DNA from: Bernardetia sp042180575 | GTDB taxonomy: Bacteria; Bacteroidota; Bacteroidia; Cytophagales; Bernardetiaceae | Assembly (NCBI RefSeq): GCF_042180575.1 | Contig: NZ_CP170094.1 | Coordinates: 3,534,001 to 3,598,000, forward strand | Direction: 5' to 3' | Length of the DNA stretch: 64,000 bases | In this document: piece after piece, positions 33,461 to 41,611 of the stretch | Numbering within the stretch: the stretch's first letter is position 1 | Layout: each line of letters starts with the position of its first letter | The notes under the pieces: generated by a model | The model's input: the letters and a program-made list of their open reading frames with translations, nothing else | Told to the model about the DNA's origin: nothing | The model's database searches: none | Position numbers and translations under genes: made by a program

Positions 33461-33500
33461 AAAAAAGCCTTCAGAACTAAATCTGAAGGCTTTTTTTTAT
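33461..33500. terminator. Bidirectional terminator closing the rightward cassette
   Basis: aaaaaagccttcagaac and atctgaaggcttttttt form a stem of at least eight pairs with A-run and T-run on either side. It separates convergent transcripts. Confidence 0.88.
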
Positions 33501-33540
33501 TTTGTTAGAGTTTTCTATGTTTTGAAGAAGTTAGGACTTT

Positions 33541-34002
33541 TTATATCAGTTCGCCTTTGATATTCAGACCTGCTATTTCTTTCAGTTGGGATTTATCAAA
33601 GTAAGCAATCTCACGATGATTTACTTCTGTACCTCTAGTAATTTGTTCTTGTTCTGCTCCTTCTACACAAACACCTTTTTTGAATAAACCATTTGAATCC
33701 CATTTACCACCTTTGCTGATGCAATCTTGTTTTGCATTGTTGGTAAGAAGACCACTTGATGCAAATAAATCTAAGATACTTTTTGCATCTTGGACAGTAC
33801 TTTCTACTTTTGATCCAGTTCCAGTAGTTGTTTGTTGAGTTTGTCCGTTTTGCTGCATCATCATTAGATTCTGCTTTTGTTGTTCAAGTGCTTGCAATCT
33901 TCTTTTGTCTTCTTGCATTTTTTGCATGTGATTGTAGCCAAAATACAAGGCTACACCTGCACCAACTCCGATTAGGATATGTTCCGTTTTTACGTTTTTC
34001 AT
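33541..34002 (-). CDS. N-terminally anchored protein, structural theme
   Basis: 153 aa from ATG 34000-34002. One N-terminal helix (ILIGVGAGVALYFGYNHM), then a Q-rich helical region (LEQQKQNLMMMQQNGQTQQ) and a C-terminal domain with two cysteines (QDCISKGGKWDSNGLFKKGVC). It ends NIKGELI, sharing KGELI with the 26486-27031 protein. Probably a structural protein transcribed apart from the main block. Confidence 0.6.
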   Translation of the reverse strand: MKNVKTEHILIGVGAGVALYFGYNHMQKMQEDKRRLQALEQQKQNLMMMQQNGQTQQTTTGTGSKVESTVQDAKSILDLFASSGLLTNNAKQDCISKGGKWDSNGLFKKGVCVEGAEQEQITRGTEVNHREIAYFDKSQLKEIAGLNIKGELI

Positions 34003-34108
34003 TTGTAAATTATTTTTATTCGAATAAAAAAACAACGGAATAGGAAACCTTGTGAACTCAAATATACGAATATTTGAAGTATTTTGTTTATTTTAGGCTT
34101 TTATTTTG

Positions 34109-34151
34109 CATAAAAAAGCCTTTCAAATTAGTTTTTGAAAGGCTTTTTTTT
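34109..34151. terminator. Bidirectional terminator
   Basis: aaaaaagcctttcaaa and tttgaaaggcttttttt form a long stem flanked by A- and T-runs. It ends the leftward transcript of the 34160-36753 genes. Confidence 0.88.
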
Positions 34152-34159
34152 GTGTGTTT

Positions 34160-34360
34160 TTACAAATTAAGTTTCTCATGTTTGAGTAAATTATCTCTTC
34201 TTGCTTCAAATTGAAGTAGTAGAAAATGGTCTATATCTGATTGATAATAGTACGTTTCTGTACCTAACATTGAAATTGTTTTATGAGCAATAAACTTGAC
34301 AAACTCACTCCAGTCTATTTCTAATAGTTGAAGGACGATTTTTAATTGTGATTCTTTCAT
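34160..34360 (-). CDS. Small hypothetical protein
   Basis: 66 aa, helical (SQLKIVLQLLEIDWSEFVKF). Unrecognised. It is separated by three bases from the upstream gene and is the last of a leftward run ending at the terminator. Confidence 0.55.
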   Translation of the reverse strand: MKESQLKIVLQLLEIDWSEFVKFIAHKTISMLGTETYYYQSDIDHFLLLQFEARRDNLLKHEKLNL

Positions 34361-34363
34361 AAT

Positions 34364-34690
34364 TTAAGTAATTTTTGAAAAATAAGGTTCTAAACGCATA
34401 TCTATTTTAGACAATGCTTGTGCTTCTATTTTGAATAAAACAAGTGTTCCCTTTCCATTCGCCACCGATGAGCGAATTTTTTTAAGTAAGGATTTGTAAA
34501 GGTATATCTCTGCATATTCAAAATAATTGAGTTCGTTAGCCATTTGAGGGTGGTTTTGCTTCTCAAAATTTCTTATGTAATCTTCCAATAACCTACAAAT
34601 ACCTAAAACAACAGCTTCTCCTAAGTAAAGAGTATGTTTTTTTGTTTTTGGATTGTAACCAGTAGAGAGTTTTGTTTTTTTTCTATTCAT
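34364..34690 (-). CDS. Hypothetical protein
   Basis: 108 aa, mostly helical, basic N-terminus (NRKKTKLSTGYNPKTKKHT). No domain recognised. Its start overlaps the end of the upstream gene by eight bases. Confidence 0.55.
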   Translation of the reverse strand: MNRKKTKLSTGYNPKTKKHTLYLGEAVVLGICRLLEDYIRNFEKQNHPQMANELNYFEYAEIYLYKSLLKKIRSSVANGKGTLVLFKIEAQALSKIDMRLEPYFSKIT

Positions 34691-34901
34691 TTTTAGGGTC
34701 GTTTTCTATAAATGGACAAAAGTTTGGAATTTTTACCTTTTCGCCAATATCAGAGCATGTTATCTTTTTTTCTATTTTTTGACATATCCAATCTACAACA
34801 TAATCGCTGCCTGTTGATAGTCCTACTTGCCTACTTTGTTTAGAAGCAAAAGGGCAATCATTACAAAAAGATACTTCTAATTCAATTTTTACTTTTTTCA
34901 T
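34683..34901 (-). CDS. Small cysteine-rich protein, possible metal-binding
   Basis: 72 aa with CNDCPFA, WICQ, ITCSD and NFCPF, five cysteines that could bind zinc or a cluster. Unrecognised; preceded by a TAAACCC-type leader shared with other genes of this block. Confidence 0.55.
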   Translation of the reverse strand: MKKVKIELEVSFCNDCPFASKQSRQVGLSTGSDYVVDWICQKIEKKITCSDIGEKVKIPNFCPFIENDPKNE

Positions 34902-34952
34902 TTTGGGTTTAGGGTTTTGTACTCTAAATGAGTACGGTTTTATAAATTTATT

Positions 34953-35348
34953 TTAGATTTTGTATTCAAATTGAATACATAACAAAGAAATTGGTTTGTT
35001 AAAGAACATTCTCTTTTTAGGAAAAGGTAGGTTTTTTATCAAATAAGCTGATAACTCTTCCTTTATTCTGACTTCAAGAACTCTAGCTTTACAGAAGACT
35101 ATTTGATAGTCTTGTTTTGTCATTTTGCCTTTATTTTCCTGCTCTTGAAAGTAATTTTGCAGAAATATTCCTACTGAATTACAGTTGTGAGTTAGAGAAA
35201 GTAAAGCAAAACGGTAGAGTTTGGGTACGATTGTCATTTCCTCAACTCTTAGGATATTCCCTCGCTGTGAGTAGCCGAAAATATCGGCTAACTCTTGGAG
35301 TGTAAAACCGTATGCTTCTCTTAGTTTTTTGGCTTCTGATCCTGTCAT
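34953..35348 (-). CDS. HTH-containing hypothetical protein
   Basis: 131 aa. The first ~45 residues (SEAKKLREAYGFTLQELADI, then FGYSQRGNILRVEE) resemble an XRE-type helix-turn-helix, although the turn is atypical. The rest is unrecognised. Could be a transcription regulator of the early block. Its ATG overlaps the next upstream stop by four bases. Confidence 0.6.
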   Translation of the reverse strand: MTGSEAKKLREAYGFTLQELADIFGYSQRGNILRVEEMTIVPKLYRFALLSLTHNCNSVGIFLQNYFQEQENKGKMTKQDYQIVFCKARVLEVRIKEELSAYLIKNLPFPKKRMFFNKPISLLCIQFEYKI

Positions 35349-36064
35349 CGTAGTAAAATAGGGTTATGTTGTTTGAATTGATTAAATCGTTCTTCTGAAG
35401 CATCAAAATAGATTTTACTTATCTCAAATCCAGTAAAATCAAAACCATGTTTGTAACACGCTATTCTACTGCTCCCACTTCCTAAATGCGTATCAAGGAT
35501 TTTATAGCCTTCTTTAGCATATTTGAGAAGCAACCACTCATATAACTCAATCGGTTTTTGAGTGGGGTGTATCTTCTTATCTTTGTTATTTCCTCCTCTA
35601 CTTGATAAACGAAAAACTTTTGCAGGTTTATCGTAGGAAGTCCACGCAAGTTCAAATTGTGAGAAGTTTTCCCAAGGTTGCTTTTTGTCCCAACAAATGA
35701 TTCCTCGTGTTGGTGGCAAATCAAAATAATTTCCTCCAAAAATAATTTGATGTTTAGAAACTCTAAACACTTCTTTCCAGTATTCTTCAGAAGGAGTTTC
35801 ATTATCCCACTCAATAAGACTTTTATTCAAAATCCTATTTTTCAGCTTTCCACTACCTGTATTCAATCTACCTTTTAGCTTAGTAGCTGTTGATGTTCCA
35901 CCTTTTTGGTCTTTTCTGTTTTTATTTGTTCCCATTGACATATTGGGCGCATTAATACCGAAAGGTGGATCAAGAATAGCTAAATCAAAATGATTATCAG
36001 GATAGTCCTTCATTCCAATTACACAATCCATGTTGTATGTTTGGCTTTTTGTTGATTGTGTCAT
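35345..36064 (-). CDS. DNA adenine or N4-cytosine methyltransferase (orphan)
   Basis: 239 aa. Catalytic motif DPPFG follows LAILDPP near residue 32; a C-terminal SAM motif LDTHLGSGSSRIACYKHGFD lies at ~200. Motif order (catalytic before SAM) marks a beta-class enzyme (D12/N4-N6 type), as in phage-encoded modification enzymes. No restriction partner is nearby. It probably protects element DNA from host restriction. The start carries the ATCAATTATG leader. Confidence 0.85.
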   Translation of the reverse strand: MTQSTKSQTYNMDCVIGMKDYPDNHFDLAILDPPFGINAPNMSMGTNKNRKDQKGGTSTATKLKGRLNTGSGKLKNRILNKSLIEWDNETPSEEYWKEVFRVSKHQIIFGGNYFDLPPTRGIICWDKKQPWENFSQFELAWTSYDKPAKVFRLSSRGGNNKDKKIHPTQKPIELYEWLLLKYAKEGYKILDTHLGSGSSRIACYKHGFDFTGFEISKIYFDASEERFNQFKQHNPILLR

Positions 36065-36753
36065 AATTGATATAGATTTTTAAGGTAGTTTCCCCATTGA
36101 TTCGCCATTGCATCGGCTATTGATTGGAAAGTTTTATTTCGTTCGTGAGCTGATTTCATTCCATTTTTTTTGAAAGCATCTGTAAAATATCTCTTTTTTC
36201 CTGTTGTCGCATCAATGGCTATTGGTTGAGGTTTCTCTGTATGCGTTCTTTTGGAAAACAAAGTATCTTGTTCGCTATGCTTCAAAATTGGTAGGTTTTT
36301 GAGCCACAAACACGTCCTTTTCATTTGTTTCTCGCCAAAATAATAAGGGTGTATTTTTTGTGTAGGCTTCAAAATCGTACTGGATATATGCCCTACTGGA
36401 TTCTCAATACAAACATGTTTTACTGGTGCATCGTACAAATCAAGGAAAAACTCTATGGCTTTATGCCTATCTTTTATCCTTTGTATTGCTTTCTGTCCAT
36501 GTCGTTCTACATTGCAAAAATGTAAACCTGCTGAACTAACATAAGTACAAGGTGGAAACGCAATCAGTAAATCCCACTTTTGGGAGTGTAAAATATCAAA
36601 AACATCTCCTTGATAATGCTTTCCTTTGCTTTCAGTTGGTAAAATGTCGCAACTGGTAGCATCAAAACCTTTTCTAGTGAAGGTATCTCTTACTGTTCCT
36701 GAATACTCACAAGCAATCAGGACCTTAAACGAGTTTATTTTTTTTGTTTTCAT
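36061..36753 (-). CDS. DNA cytosine methyltransferase-like protein (phage type)
   Basis: 230 aa. Starts near the SAM site (VLIACEYSGTVRDTFTRKG), followed by LLIAFPPCTYVSSAG with the PC catalytic pair, and later VCIENPVGHIS (ENP motif). This matches the short cytosine-methyltransferase-like family found in phages. Its 3' end overlaps the adenine methyltransferase start by four bases, so the two are co-translated. Catalytic activity is likely but unproven. Confidence 0.8.
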   Translation of the reverse strand: MKTKKINSFKVLIACEYSGTVRDTFTRKGFDATSCDILPTESKGKHYQGDVFDILHSQKWDLLIAFPPCTYVSSAGLHFCNVERHGQKAIQRIKDRHKAIEFFLDLYDAPVKHVCIENPVGHISSTILKPTQKIHPYYFGEKQMKRTCLWLKNLPILKHSEQDTLFSKRTHTEKPQPIAIDATTGKKRYFTDAFKKNGMKSAHERNKTFQSIADAMANQWGNYLKNLYQL

Positions 36754-36754
36754 A

Positions 36755-37651
36755 CTAAAATTGTCCGTTATGAATTTGAGTTACAAAGTTCGCATAAACA
36801 GAATTTAGTCTTTCTGTTGTTGTGCAACGAGAAAAAGCGTTTTTAAACGTGTTTTTTACGTGTTCTGTGGCTTTTCTACCTGTTTTTTCGTAGTCTTTTG
36901 AAAGTAAATCAACATACGATTCTATTAAAATCGGTGGCAATTCTGTTTTTTCTACTTGTGTAGGAACAGAGTTTGTCAAAACCTTTGTAGTTTTTTTGAA
37001 TGTTTCGCCTATTTGGGTAGGCTCTCCAGAACGTTCATCTGAAAAATTAGTAGTAGGCTTTTTCGTTTCTACTTTTAGAGTATCAAAATACTCTTTAAAA
37101 TAGCTTTCAATCGTTGTTTTTTCGTTTCTAGCTTGTAATTCTGCTATTATAATTTGATTTACCGAAGGTGTCCAATCTAATTTTTCTAGTAGAATTTTGG
37201 CTTTTATGCCGTTGTAAACACTTCTTTTGATAGTGTTTAGTTCTGCATCGGTTTCTTCTTGTGTTTTTTTAGGAACTATTGGAGTTACTTTTGGAGTAGA
37301 AGCAATAAGTTGTTTTTTATATTGCTTTTCGTATTCGCTTAATTCATTGATAGCATAAGCTATTTTTTTTACTTCTTTTCGGTCATTACAGATAGGTGTT
37401 CCACTTACTCTAGGAAGTTGGTAGATAGGCTTGTTATCTTGATAGATAATAACCTTTTGAGGTGTATAATCTCCATACATCTTGCCCAAAAGCACCTTTT
37501 TAACGAGGTATAAGGCATTTATAAAGCCGTTTTCAAAAGGGTGGAAACGATAGGAACGGTTTATTTCTTTGAGTTCTCCATGTTCGGTTGCGAATGCGTG
37601 GAGTTCCTTAAAATAGATAACAAATTGAATGCTAGTGTCGTGTTGAGCCAT
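36755..37651 (-). CDS. Hypothetical protein, possible replication protein
   Basis: 298 aa from ATG 37649-37651; a longer frame reaches 37819 but covers an AT-rich leader. Residues 1-100 show mixed fold (QFVIYFKELHAFATEHGEL, YRFHPFENGFINALYLVKKV), the rest is helical. Its position after the AT-rich region and before the methyltransferases suggests a replication-initiation role, but no motif supports it. Confidence 0.55.
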   Translation of the reverse strand: MAQHDTSIQFVIYFKELHAFATEHGELKEINRSYRFHPFENGFINALYLVKKVLLGKMYGDYTPQKVIIYQDNKPIYQLPRVSGTPICNDRKEVKKIAYAINELSEYEKQYKKQLIASTPKVTPIVPKKTQEETDAELNTIKRSVYNGIKAKILLEKLDWTPSVNQIIIAELQARNEKTTIESYFKEYFDTLKVETKKPTTNFSDERSGEPTQIGETFKKTTKVLTNSVPTQVEKTELPPILIESYVDLLSKDYEKTGRKATEHVKNTFKNAFSRCTTTERLNSVYANFVTQIHNGQF

Positions 37652-37992
37652 TTTTGACAAAAATTTAAGGTTCTTATTAATTAAAAATTGTTTAATTATA
37701 TAATGTTTAATTATACAAATAACAATACATTGTAATACAAACAATACTATACAAATATTTAGGTTTTGAGGTAACGACACACAACTGCCATAAATGAAAT
37801 TAACTATAAATAGGCGCAAAAAACGTATTTATGTTAGATTTCAAAGGCTGTACTGTACAACCTTCATTTTTGAACCTTTCAAAATTGGGCGCAAAAATAA
37901 CTGTGAAGTTTTTCACTCTTTCAGATTTTAGTCAATCCACGTTAGATGATTCAAAAATGAAAGCTGTATGTATGTCGGAGGGAGTTGTCTGT
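37652..37992. other. AT-rich non-coding region, candidate origin or operator region
   Basis: The first ~100 bases are almost pure A/T with repeated ttaattaaaaattg/tttaattat and several acaata units. The motif ttaattaaaaattg also lies upstream of the 37993-38544 gene. Either a replication origin with iteron-like repeats or a shared promoter/operator is possible. A 70-codon + strand frame here has no support. Confidence 0.45.
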
Positions 37993-38544
37993 TTAAGTTC
38001 GTTTTTTACTGGTATAGTGTTCTCTACGGTCTGTGATTTCTAAAAGTTCAGGGTTTATTTCAAATCTTGCGTTGCAGTCAAAACGGTGTTTCTTTTCAAA
38101 GTTCTTATGATAAGAAAGAAAGATATTACAACCTTTGTCTATTGCTAACTGGATTCGTTTGAGATGTTCCTCTGCTGTTCGTGGGTCTTCACAAGAAGCT
38201 AAGTAAAGATGTTTGGCTAAAAACTTAGATGTTTCATAGAAAATCTTACCATTTTCTATTACAAGCAAATTAAATACTTTTTCCATTTGTCCTTCTTCGT
38301 TTTCCACTTCTATTATGTTACCATTGTTGTATGCGTTTATAGCTGATTCTAGCATACAAATAGCCGTATTACGTGCATTTAAACGTAACTTTTCAGTCTT
38401 TTTGAGTGTTCGTTTATTGTAACGCTCAATAGATTTTGTGAAATAGGTTAGTGAAGGACGGTGTTCACACCAATACTTTTTATCTACAATGTTTTGCAGC
38501 TTAAAGTGATTCGGATTGTGTGTTAAGACTTTATTTCCCTCCAT
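37993..38544 (-). CDS. Hypothetical protein
   Basis: 183 aa, basic, helical. Contains YWCEHRPSLTYF and SIERYNKRTLKKTEKLRLNA. No family recognised. Located next to the AT-rich region and preceded by the ttaattaaaaattg motif, so it may share control with the 36755 gene. Confidence 0.55.
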   Translation of the reverse strand: MEGNKVLTHNPNHFKLQNIVDKKYWCEHRPSLTYFTKSIERYNKRTLKKTEKLRLNARNTAICMLESAINAYNNGNIIEVENEEGQMEKVFNLLVIENGKIFYETSKFLAKHLYLASCEDPRTAEEHLKRIQLAIDKGCNIFLSYHKNFEKKHRFDCNARFEINPELLEITDRREHYTSKKRT

Positions 38545-38684
38545 AGTTTCTCTGTTTTGATTAATTAAAAATTGATTTAATTATCCAAAAAGTAAAAAAT
38601 TGAAAAATTGGTGGGTTTAGGGATTCTTGAAGACTTCAAAAATAACTCTTTTTTTTCCCTTTTCCAACTTTTTACTTTTTGTTG

Positions 38685-38736
38685 AACCAATAGAGGGAGT
38701 CGAACCCTCTTAGTTCCGTTACTGGCTTATTTTGGT
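38685..38736 (-). other. tRNA-like fragment (T arm plus partial acceptor)
   Basis: On the minus strand a perfect T arm (GAGGG-TTCGACT-CCCTC, 38693-38709) is followed by TATTGGT, and ACCAA upstream could pair with TTGGT. No D arm is present and the anticodon region is too short. The T arm is identical to that of the tRNA at 42425. It overlaps the stop of the 38727 gene; most likely a truncated tRNA gene. Confidence 0.45.
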
Positions 38737-38927
38737 CTATGAATATTTATTCCGAAGGAATTTAACTGACTTTCTATTGAACTTTCTTTTAAAAAAGTCA
38801 GCTTATAAGTTCCTTTTGTGAGAATCAATTCCTTTTCATCTGAAGCAATGAATTTTAGAATTATAGGCTTTAGTGTTTCAATTTCTTGTATCAGTCGTTT
38901 TTTTTCCTTTTGGCGTTGTCGTGTCAT
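38727..38927 (-). CDS. Small hypothetical protein
   Basis: 66 aa; basic N-terminus (TRQRQKEKKRLIQEIETLK), ending INIHRPK. Unrecognised. Overlaps the upstream gene by four bases. Confidence 0.5.
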   Translation of the reverse strand: MTRQRQKEKKRLIQEIETLKPIILKFIASDEKELILTKGTYKLTFLKESSIESQLNSFGINIHRPK

Positions 38928-39325
38928 GTTGGTGGAGGATTTAGGTATTTATCAGACTTGATATTTTCAACATCTTTTGTCAAATTAATTGCTATGATTT
39001 GATTTTTCAGTCCTTTAACTGTTTTATCACATAAAAGATGATTTGGATAGTCATAGTTTGAGCGAAAAACAAAGTAGAATCCATTATTAGCACGACTATC
39101 AATACAAACATCAATGCTAGTTTCAAAGTCCATTTCCTCCTGTACGCCATCAGGTTGATGTAATTCTGTGAGTTCTTTTAGGAGTGGAGTTAGTAGCTCT
39201 TTTATTTTTGTTTCTGTACTCATAGTTTTAGTTTTTGAGGTTGTTTTACAATGAGGTTGTTTTGGATTACCATAGTAGCAATCGTACTCACAACCTCCAC
39301 AATAATCACAAGTTGGGTCGTACAT
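38924..39325 (-). CDS. Hypothetical protein with cysteine-rich N-terminus
   Basis: 133 aa. N-terminal cysteines (CDYCGGCEYDCYYG) may bind zinc; the first 34 residues could be leader if translation starts at MSTETKIKELL instead. The remainder is mixed alpha/beta and unrecognised. Confidence 0.55.
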   Translation of the reverse strand: MYDPTCDYCGGCEYDCYYGNPKQPHCKTTSKTKTMSTETKIKELLTPLLKELTELHQPDGVQEEMDFETSIDVCIDSRANNGFYFVFRSNYDYPNHLLCDKTVKGLKNQIIAINLTKDVENIKSDKYLNPPPT

Positions 39326-39336
39326 ATATTTAAAAT

Positions 39337-40308
39337 TTAGACTTCTTGACCTTGACCGTTTAGTATTTTTTTGCCATTTATAGGCTTTTTATTTACCACG
39401 TTTGGTAATGGATAATCAGGCTTTTTCTCAAACTCATTATTCCATGTTATTTGTGTGCCGTTTTCCGTATGACGGATTAAATACGCTAGATAATAAGATT
39501 TACGTTCGTTCTCTTGAACATTTCCACTAGCTCGTTCAAATCTATCTTTGTAGATATGGTACAATTTGTAGGCAGTTTTTAAGTTCCAAAGTTTCCCATC
39601 AGCAATACATTCTGTCTTACCAACTACACGAAATTCTTTAGGAATAAAGTAAGTAGGTTTTATGTAAGAGATAGAACCTACACTTGTGAAGTCTTGTGTG
39701 TTCTCAATTTCTTCGTCCGAAACATCCGTTTCTGAATCAGAAACAGGGTTTTGTGTTTCTGATGTTGTTTCTGACTGTTGTTTCTGTAAGTCAATTTGAT
39801 TTACAGAGTTATTTATTTTTCTAGGGTTTGTTAGTAATGCGCCCCCTTCTACAAGCCCCCATGCTACAAAGTTTGCTACTTGTAATGTTATTTGGACTTT
39901 AAAATTCATATCTCCGAAAGGCAATACATCTGAAAGAAACCATAATTGAGTACCGTTGTAAACAAGTCCTAAAATTGCCCCAAAAAAGAAGTATTTACTT
40001 CTGTTATCTCCATAGCCGTACATTTTGGCTGATACTAAAGAGAACAAGGTAAAGGCAATTTCTAAAAATGCAGGAATAGCGTATTGAATACAAAGACCGA
40101 CAAAATCGTGTCCTTGCTTATACATTTCTACGAAAATATAACCGAAGGTAATAGCAATGATAAGCACAAAGATTATCCTCATCATTAGTCCAACAAATAC
40201 GCAAATGTTGGACAACTGTCTTGACATAAAATTAGCTAAGCCATTACTTAGCGTGTCTTCGTAATTTAGTACGATTGGAGTTTGTATTGTTGGGCTTTGC
40301 TTTTCCAT
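39337..40308 (-). CDS. Multi-helix membrane protein
   Basis: 323 aa. About four transmembrane helices in residues ~30-165 (MMRIIFVLIIAITFGYIFV, YAIPAFLEIAFTLFSLVSA, YFFFGAILGLVYNGTQLWFL, and a shorter one near GLVEGGALL). A polar cytoplasmic tail of ~150 residues ends NGKKILNGQGQEV. The tail contains a possible DNA-binding-like segment but no known motif. Function unknown. Confidence 0.65.
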   Translation of the reverse strand: MEKQSPTIQTPIVLNYEDTLSNGLANFMSRQLSNICVFVGLMMRIIFVLIIAITFGYIFVEMYKQGHDFVGLCIQYAIPAFLEIAFTLFSLVSAKMYGYGDNRSKYFFFGAILGLVYNGTQLWFLSDVLPFGDMNFKVQITLQVANFVAWGLVEGGALLTNPRKINNSVNQIDLQKQQSETTSETQNPVSDSETDVSDEEIENTQDFTSVGSISYIKPTYFIPKEFRVVGKTECIADGKLWNLKTAYKLYHIYKDRFERASGNVQENERKSYYLAYLIRHTENGTQITWNNEFEKKPDYPLPNVVNKKPINGKKILNGQGQEV

Positions 40309-40534
40309 TTGGATTTATATTTATACGCTTACCGTTGTGAACATTTTTACGAAAAGTACCGTTTCTGTTGTTTCTGACGGCACTTTGTTTTTGTTTCTGC
40401 TTTTGTTTCTTAATGCGATTCTGTTTCCGTTTTTGTTTCGCTTTCCATTTTATTAGGAATCCTGCGAGGCGAAAACCTAAATAAAAGGTTACAATAGAGT
40501 AAATGATGTAGAGGGAAATATATAGGTAAATCAT
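40244..40534 (-). CDS. Single-helix protein with long basic tail
   Basis: 96 aa: one N-terminal helix (YISLYIIYSIVTFYLGFRL) then a very basic, Q/N-rich tail (KAKQKRKQNRIKKQKQKQ). It overlaps the start of the next membrane gene by 65 bases and the end of the upstream gene by four. Its composition suggests binding nucleic acid at the membrane. Confidence 0.55.
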   Translation of the reverse strand: MIYLYISLYIIYSIVTFYLGFRLAGFLIKWKAKQKRKQNRIKKQKQKQKQSAVRNNRNGTFRKNVHNGKRININPNGKAKPNNTNSNRTKLRRHAK

Positions 40535-40752
40535 AGTTTTTCTATTTGTTTGGGTTCTTGTATCCTTGGTGTGATTCCATCTCGCTCACAGCCTTCAAGG
40601 TAATATTGCGTTTTCAGATTACCGTGTAAACCCTCATTCTCTCTATCCAAAAAATCATTTATACCTTTGAGCTTTTTATTCTCAAAAAAACCTATTATGA
40701 TAATTGGAAGACAAGTGAGTAGAGTAATTGCAAATAAGATATAACCTACCAT
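40531..40752 (-). CDS. Small membrane protein
   Basis: 73 aa. One N-terminal helix (YILFAITLLTCLPIIIIGFF) and a charged tail. Unrecognised; coupled by a four-base overlap to the next gene. Confidence 0.55.
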   Translation of the reverse strand: MVGYILFAITLLTCLPIIIIGFFENKKLKGINDFLDRENEGLHGNLKTQYYLEGCERDGITPRIQEPKQIEKL

Positions 40753-40758
40753 AGTTTT

Positions 40759-40914
40759 TTAATAATTTCGATTAATATTGTCTAGCAAAAACCTATTCTT
40801 TTGCTTTAAATCTATATTTTCAATTTTTTCACTTGCTGCTTTACGAGCATAGTAAAAGTTGAAAGCAAGGCTAAGAATAAGACTAGGTAATGTGATGTAT
40901 GCTGCGATTTCCAT
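40759..40914 (-). CDS. Very small membrane protein
   Basis: 51 aa from ATG 40912-40914, six bases upstream of the next gene. One helix (YITLPSLILSLAFNFYYA) and a charged tail. A longer frame starting at 41016 would overlap the upstream gene and is not preferred. Confidence 0.5.
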   Translation of the reverse strand: MEIAAYITLPSLILSLAFNFYYARKAASEKIENIDLKQKNRFLLDNINRNY

Positions 40915-40972
40915 TGATTTTTTCTTTTTTCTGTGATAAATAAAAACGAAGCTGCTGAAAGAAATGAATTTA

Positions 40973-41242
40973 TCAAGTGTTTTTCTTTGTTTCTGTTGTT
41001 TCAGGGAACATTTCAATAGGTGTGCCGTGTAAGGCGTCTAGTGAAATATCAAAGGCTTCAAGCATATTTTCAAAAACTTTGACTGATGCAGAAAACGAAG
41101 GCATCGGTTTAGCTTGCTGCTTACATACTTGCATTAATCGTAAATGGTCTGTTACCTTTTTTCTTGCATCCTTTATTTTTTTTGCATACTCCTTTTTATT
41201 GAAGTCTGTCATTTCAGATAAGGACTTTACTGGTTGTTTCAT
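40973..41242 (-). CDS. Small hypothetical protein
   Basis: 89 aa starting MKQPVKSLSEMTDF. Helical and basic in the first half (KKIKDARKKVTDHLRLMQ); the second half resembles a small regulatory domain (MLEAFDISLDAL). Unrecognised. Confidence 0.5.
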   Translation of the reverse strand: MKQPVKSLSEMTDFNKKEYAKKIKDARKKVTDHLRLMQVCKQQAKPMPSFSASVKVFENMLEAFDISLDALHGTPIEMFPETTETKKNT

Positions 41243-41244
41243 AA

Positions 41245-41427
41245 TCAATTTGGATTGTCAGCTTGGTAAAGCTGTGATTTTAGAGAATGAATTTTGGTAG
41301 CTGTTTCGGTAAGCCACTTTTCTCTAATAGGTTTCTTTTTTGGCACGACTGCATCTAACTCTCGTTGATACATTCTCTCAATCCGTTGCCATAGATTGAG
41401 TTTTTGGTGGAATTGTGGGTCTTTCAT
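41245..41427 (-). CDS. Small hypothetical protein
   Basis: 60 aa, helical and basic (LWQRIERMYQRELDAVVPKK). ATG overlaps the stop of the preceding gene (ATGA), so the two are coupled. Confidence 0.5.
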   Translation of the reverse strand: MKDPQFHQKLNLWQRIERMYQRELDAVVPKKKPIREKWLTETATKIHSLKSQLYQADNPN

Positions 41428-41597
41428 ACACTTTTTAATTTTTGAGTAGCTTCTGAATGCAATTTGTATGCAAGGCTACTCTTGTGAAAATTTTGTTTTT
41501 CGTCCTCGTGGAAAGCAATTTGATTTTGGTCTAATTGCTTGCTTTTTTGGAGTTTTTGTTTCTCTAGGAAACGTTCGTAAGCTGATTGATTTTTCAT
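41424..41597 (-). CDS. Small hypothetical protein
   Basis: 57 aa (KNQSAYERFLEKQKLQ...ATQKLKSV), highly charged and helical. Start ATG 41595-41597 is preceded by a CCTAAACCC leader, also seen before other genes of this block. It overlaps the next gene by four bases. Confidence 0.5.
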   Translation of the reverse strand: MKNQSAYERFLEKQKLQKSKQLDQNQIAFHEDEKQNFHKSSLAYKLHSEATQKLKSV

Positions 41598-41611
41598 ACT
41601 AGGGTTTAGGT

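Noticed and set aside
37831..38043. 70-codon + strand frame in the AT-rich region
   Set aside because: No start context, unlike composition, and overlaps the minus-strand gene; not supported.
40915..41016. 34-residue N-terminal extension of the small membrane protein
   Set aside because: It overlaps the upstream gene and is basic, unlike the anchored protein; ATG 40914 is a better start.
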